From Alphaproteobacteria bacterium (GTDB lineage Bacteria; Pseudomonadota; Alphaproteobacteria; UBA9655): DNA of 64,000 bases. The notes below the pieces were generated by a model. The model saw only the letters and a program-made list of their open reading frames with translations. It was not told the DNA's origin and did no database searches. The DNA lies in contig JAIEPE010000019.1 of the NCBI GenBank assembly GCA_019749915.1, forward strand, positions 41,879 through 105,878, read 5' to 3'. Each line of letters begins with the position of its first letter. The stretch's first letter is position 1. The translations under genes and the position numbers were made by a program. Shown here piece by piece: positions 62,983-64,000 of the stretch.

Positions 62983-63561
62983 AAGTGAACTTTCGCCGTT
63001 CATATAATGCTTGCGGCAAAGGGCAATGTAACGATCATTGCCGCCAATTTCCACCTGTTCCCCTTCACGCAATACGCAGCCATTTTCATCAATGCGCGCA
63101 TTCATGGTGGCTTTACGCCCACAGTGGCAGATGGTTTTGATTTCTGTAATCTCCTCTGCAAGAGCCAATAAATATTTGCTTCCTTCAAAGGGCTCTCCCA
63201 TAAAATCAGATCTTAAACCATAGGCGAGGGCGGGAATTTTTAGCTCATCAACAATGTGGGTCAGTTGAAAGACTTGGTCTTTGCTGAGAAATTGAGCTTC
63301 ATCAATCAAAATACAACTGATTTTTTGTTTTTGAGTGTGCTCTTTAACAAAGGTGAAGAAGTCGAAATTTCTTTCAAAAGCATGGGCCTCATTTTGAAGG
63401 CCAATGCGAGAAGAAATAATTCCCAAAGCATGGCGCGTGTCGATGGAGGGAATAAACAAAAGGGTGTTCATTCCCCGTTCTTGGTAGTTGTAATTGGATT
63501 GTAAGAGAGTTGTGGTTTTCCCTGCATTCATTGCGGAATAGTAAAAATGAAGCTTTGCCAT
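62941..63561 (-). CDS. tdk: Thymidine kinase
   Basis: Thymidine kinase salvages thymidine (and deoxyuridine) with ATP. The 206-residue type II enzyme has the P-loop [13 protein letters not shown], Walker B IDEAQFL with the catalytic Glu, the lasso region [15 protein letters not shown] and zinc ligands in CHCGRKAT and ALCRKHY. Length is normal. It overlaps the PBP gene by 42 bases tail to tail. Salvage would suit a host-dependent life. Confidence 0.95.
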   Translation of the reverse strand: MAKLHFYYSAMNAGKTTTLLQSNYNYQERGMNTLLFIPSIDTRHALGIISSRIGLQNEAHAFERNFDFFTFVKEHTQKQKISCILIDEAQFLSKDQVFQLTHIVDELKIPALAYGLRSDFMGEPFEGSKYLLALAEEITEIKTICHCGRKATMNARIDENGCVLREGEQVEIGGNDRYIALCRKHYMNGESSLSEQTVNKVAQKAL

Positions 63562-63674
63562 GAGATTCTTCTTTCTTGGGTTGAAATCTATAATCCTTTT
63601 TAAAATTCAAACCTTAAGAAGTGCAAGGAAAATCTTGTTTATATTTTTCATGCCTGAATATGCTTTTTTGACTG

Positions 63675-63796
63675 TAGCCCCGCGATCAAGTCGCGGGGCG
63701 TCAATGTGTATGTGTGGCGTCTAAACCAATTCTAAAATCCCACGGGATATCACCACTCCCCACTCGACGTCCCGCGGCCCAAACCGCGGGATCTAC
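63675..63796. repeat. Paired-hairpin repeat, copy G
   Basis: TAGCCCCGCGATC...TCGCGGGGCGTCAA and CGACGTCCCGCGG...CCGCGGGATCTAC are separated by about 65 bases, longer than in other copies. This fills most of the 348-base gap between tdk and tRNA-Ser. Confidence 0.85.
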
Positions 63797-63909
63797 TTTT
63801 CTGTAAAGTCTCTTGAAGTTTTTTAGATTTATTCTCAATACAAATGAGTTTCTAAATTTTGGGGTTGCAGAAAGGGGGGAAAGTCATGTACTTTTCCTCC
63901 ATTCCATGC

Positions 63910-63999
63910 GGAGAGGTGGCCGAGCGGTCGAAGGCGCACGATTGGAAATCGTGTATACGGGAGACCGTATCGAGGGTTCGAATCCCTCTCTCTCCGCCA
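63910..63999 (+). tRNA. tRNA-Ser (anticodon GGA)
   Basis: The cloverleaf has acceptor GGAGAGG/TCTCTCC, anticodon stem CACGA/TCGTG with loop TTGGAAA (anticodon GGA), a long variable arm (ATACGGGAGACCGTAT), T-arm GAGGG-TTCGAAT-CCCTC, discriminator G and an encoded CCA. The 90-base length with the class II arm is typical of tRNA-Ser. Confidence 0.97.
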
Positions 64000-64000
64000 T

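Overview
The window looks like a chromosomal segment of an alphaproteobacterium related to the protist-associated Holosporales (Caedibacter/Paracaedibacter-like). This is an inference from gene content, not from a marker gene. Supporting signs are an isc operon with two tandem cysteine desulfurases as in Rickettsia, a DivL-type tyrosine-bearing sensor kinase, a CarD-family regulator, a YbjN-ProC-TetR string, many dispersed palindromic repeats, Sel1 and OTU-like secreted proteins, and a polyhydroxybutyrate (PHB) gene island. Base composition is moderately AT-rich. I see no transposase, integrase, phage gene or CRISPR array.

Region 1 (1-6639) is a tandem family of at least four secreted paralogues. 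They share a signal peptide, a core of unknown function, a Ser-rich linker and one or two C-terminal beta-sandwich-like modules. The first is cut by the window edge. The last is split by a frameshift and carries a degenerate OTU-protease-like insert. Region 2 (6674-12350) is hrcA-grpE-dnaK-dnaJ on the minus strand, divergent from rph. Region 3 (12500-18626) is the iron-sulfur assembly operon iscR-nifS-iscS-iscU-iscA-hscB-hscA with a near-perfect IscR operator over its promoter. A tRNA-Gln and ferredoxin follow. hscA lacks its lid domain and contains an in-frame palindromic repeat.

Region 4 (18900-37700) holds ubiA, two phasins, a secreted subtilase, two divergent PHA synthases, thiolase, an SDR/MaoC-Pta/AckA/OsmC operon, fabI, a proton-pump P-type ATPase with an MFS transporter, and phaB. 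Together these genes could make and mobilise PHB and exchange acetyl-CoA, acetyl-phosphate and acetate. Region 5 (37800-51300) contains an MgtA-type ATPase, a phosphodiesterase, an MFS transporter behind a possible leader peptide and terminator, a methyltransferase, a Sel1-repeat protein, uvrB, an MscS channel, carD and a ferredoxin-NADP reductase.

Region 6 (51500-64000) contains the DivL-like kinase, several small secreted proteins, rppH, ybjN-proC-tetR, rsfS-rlmH (rsfS has a non-AUG start), a GluR0-like channel receptor with an altered pore motif, idi, a class A penicillin-binding protein, thymidine kinase and tRNA-Ser.

Dispersed paired-hairpin repeats occur in at least seven places across the window. 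An unrelated 167-bp repeat is flanked by an apparent 10-bp target duplication.
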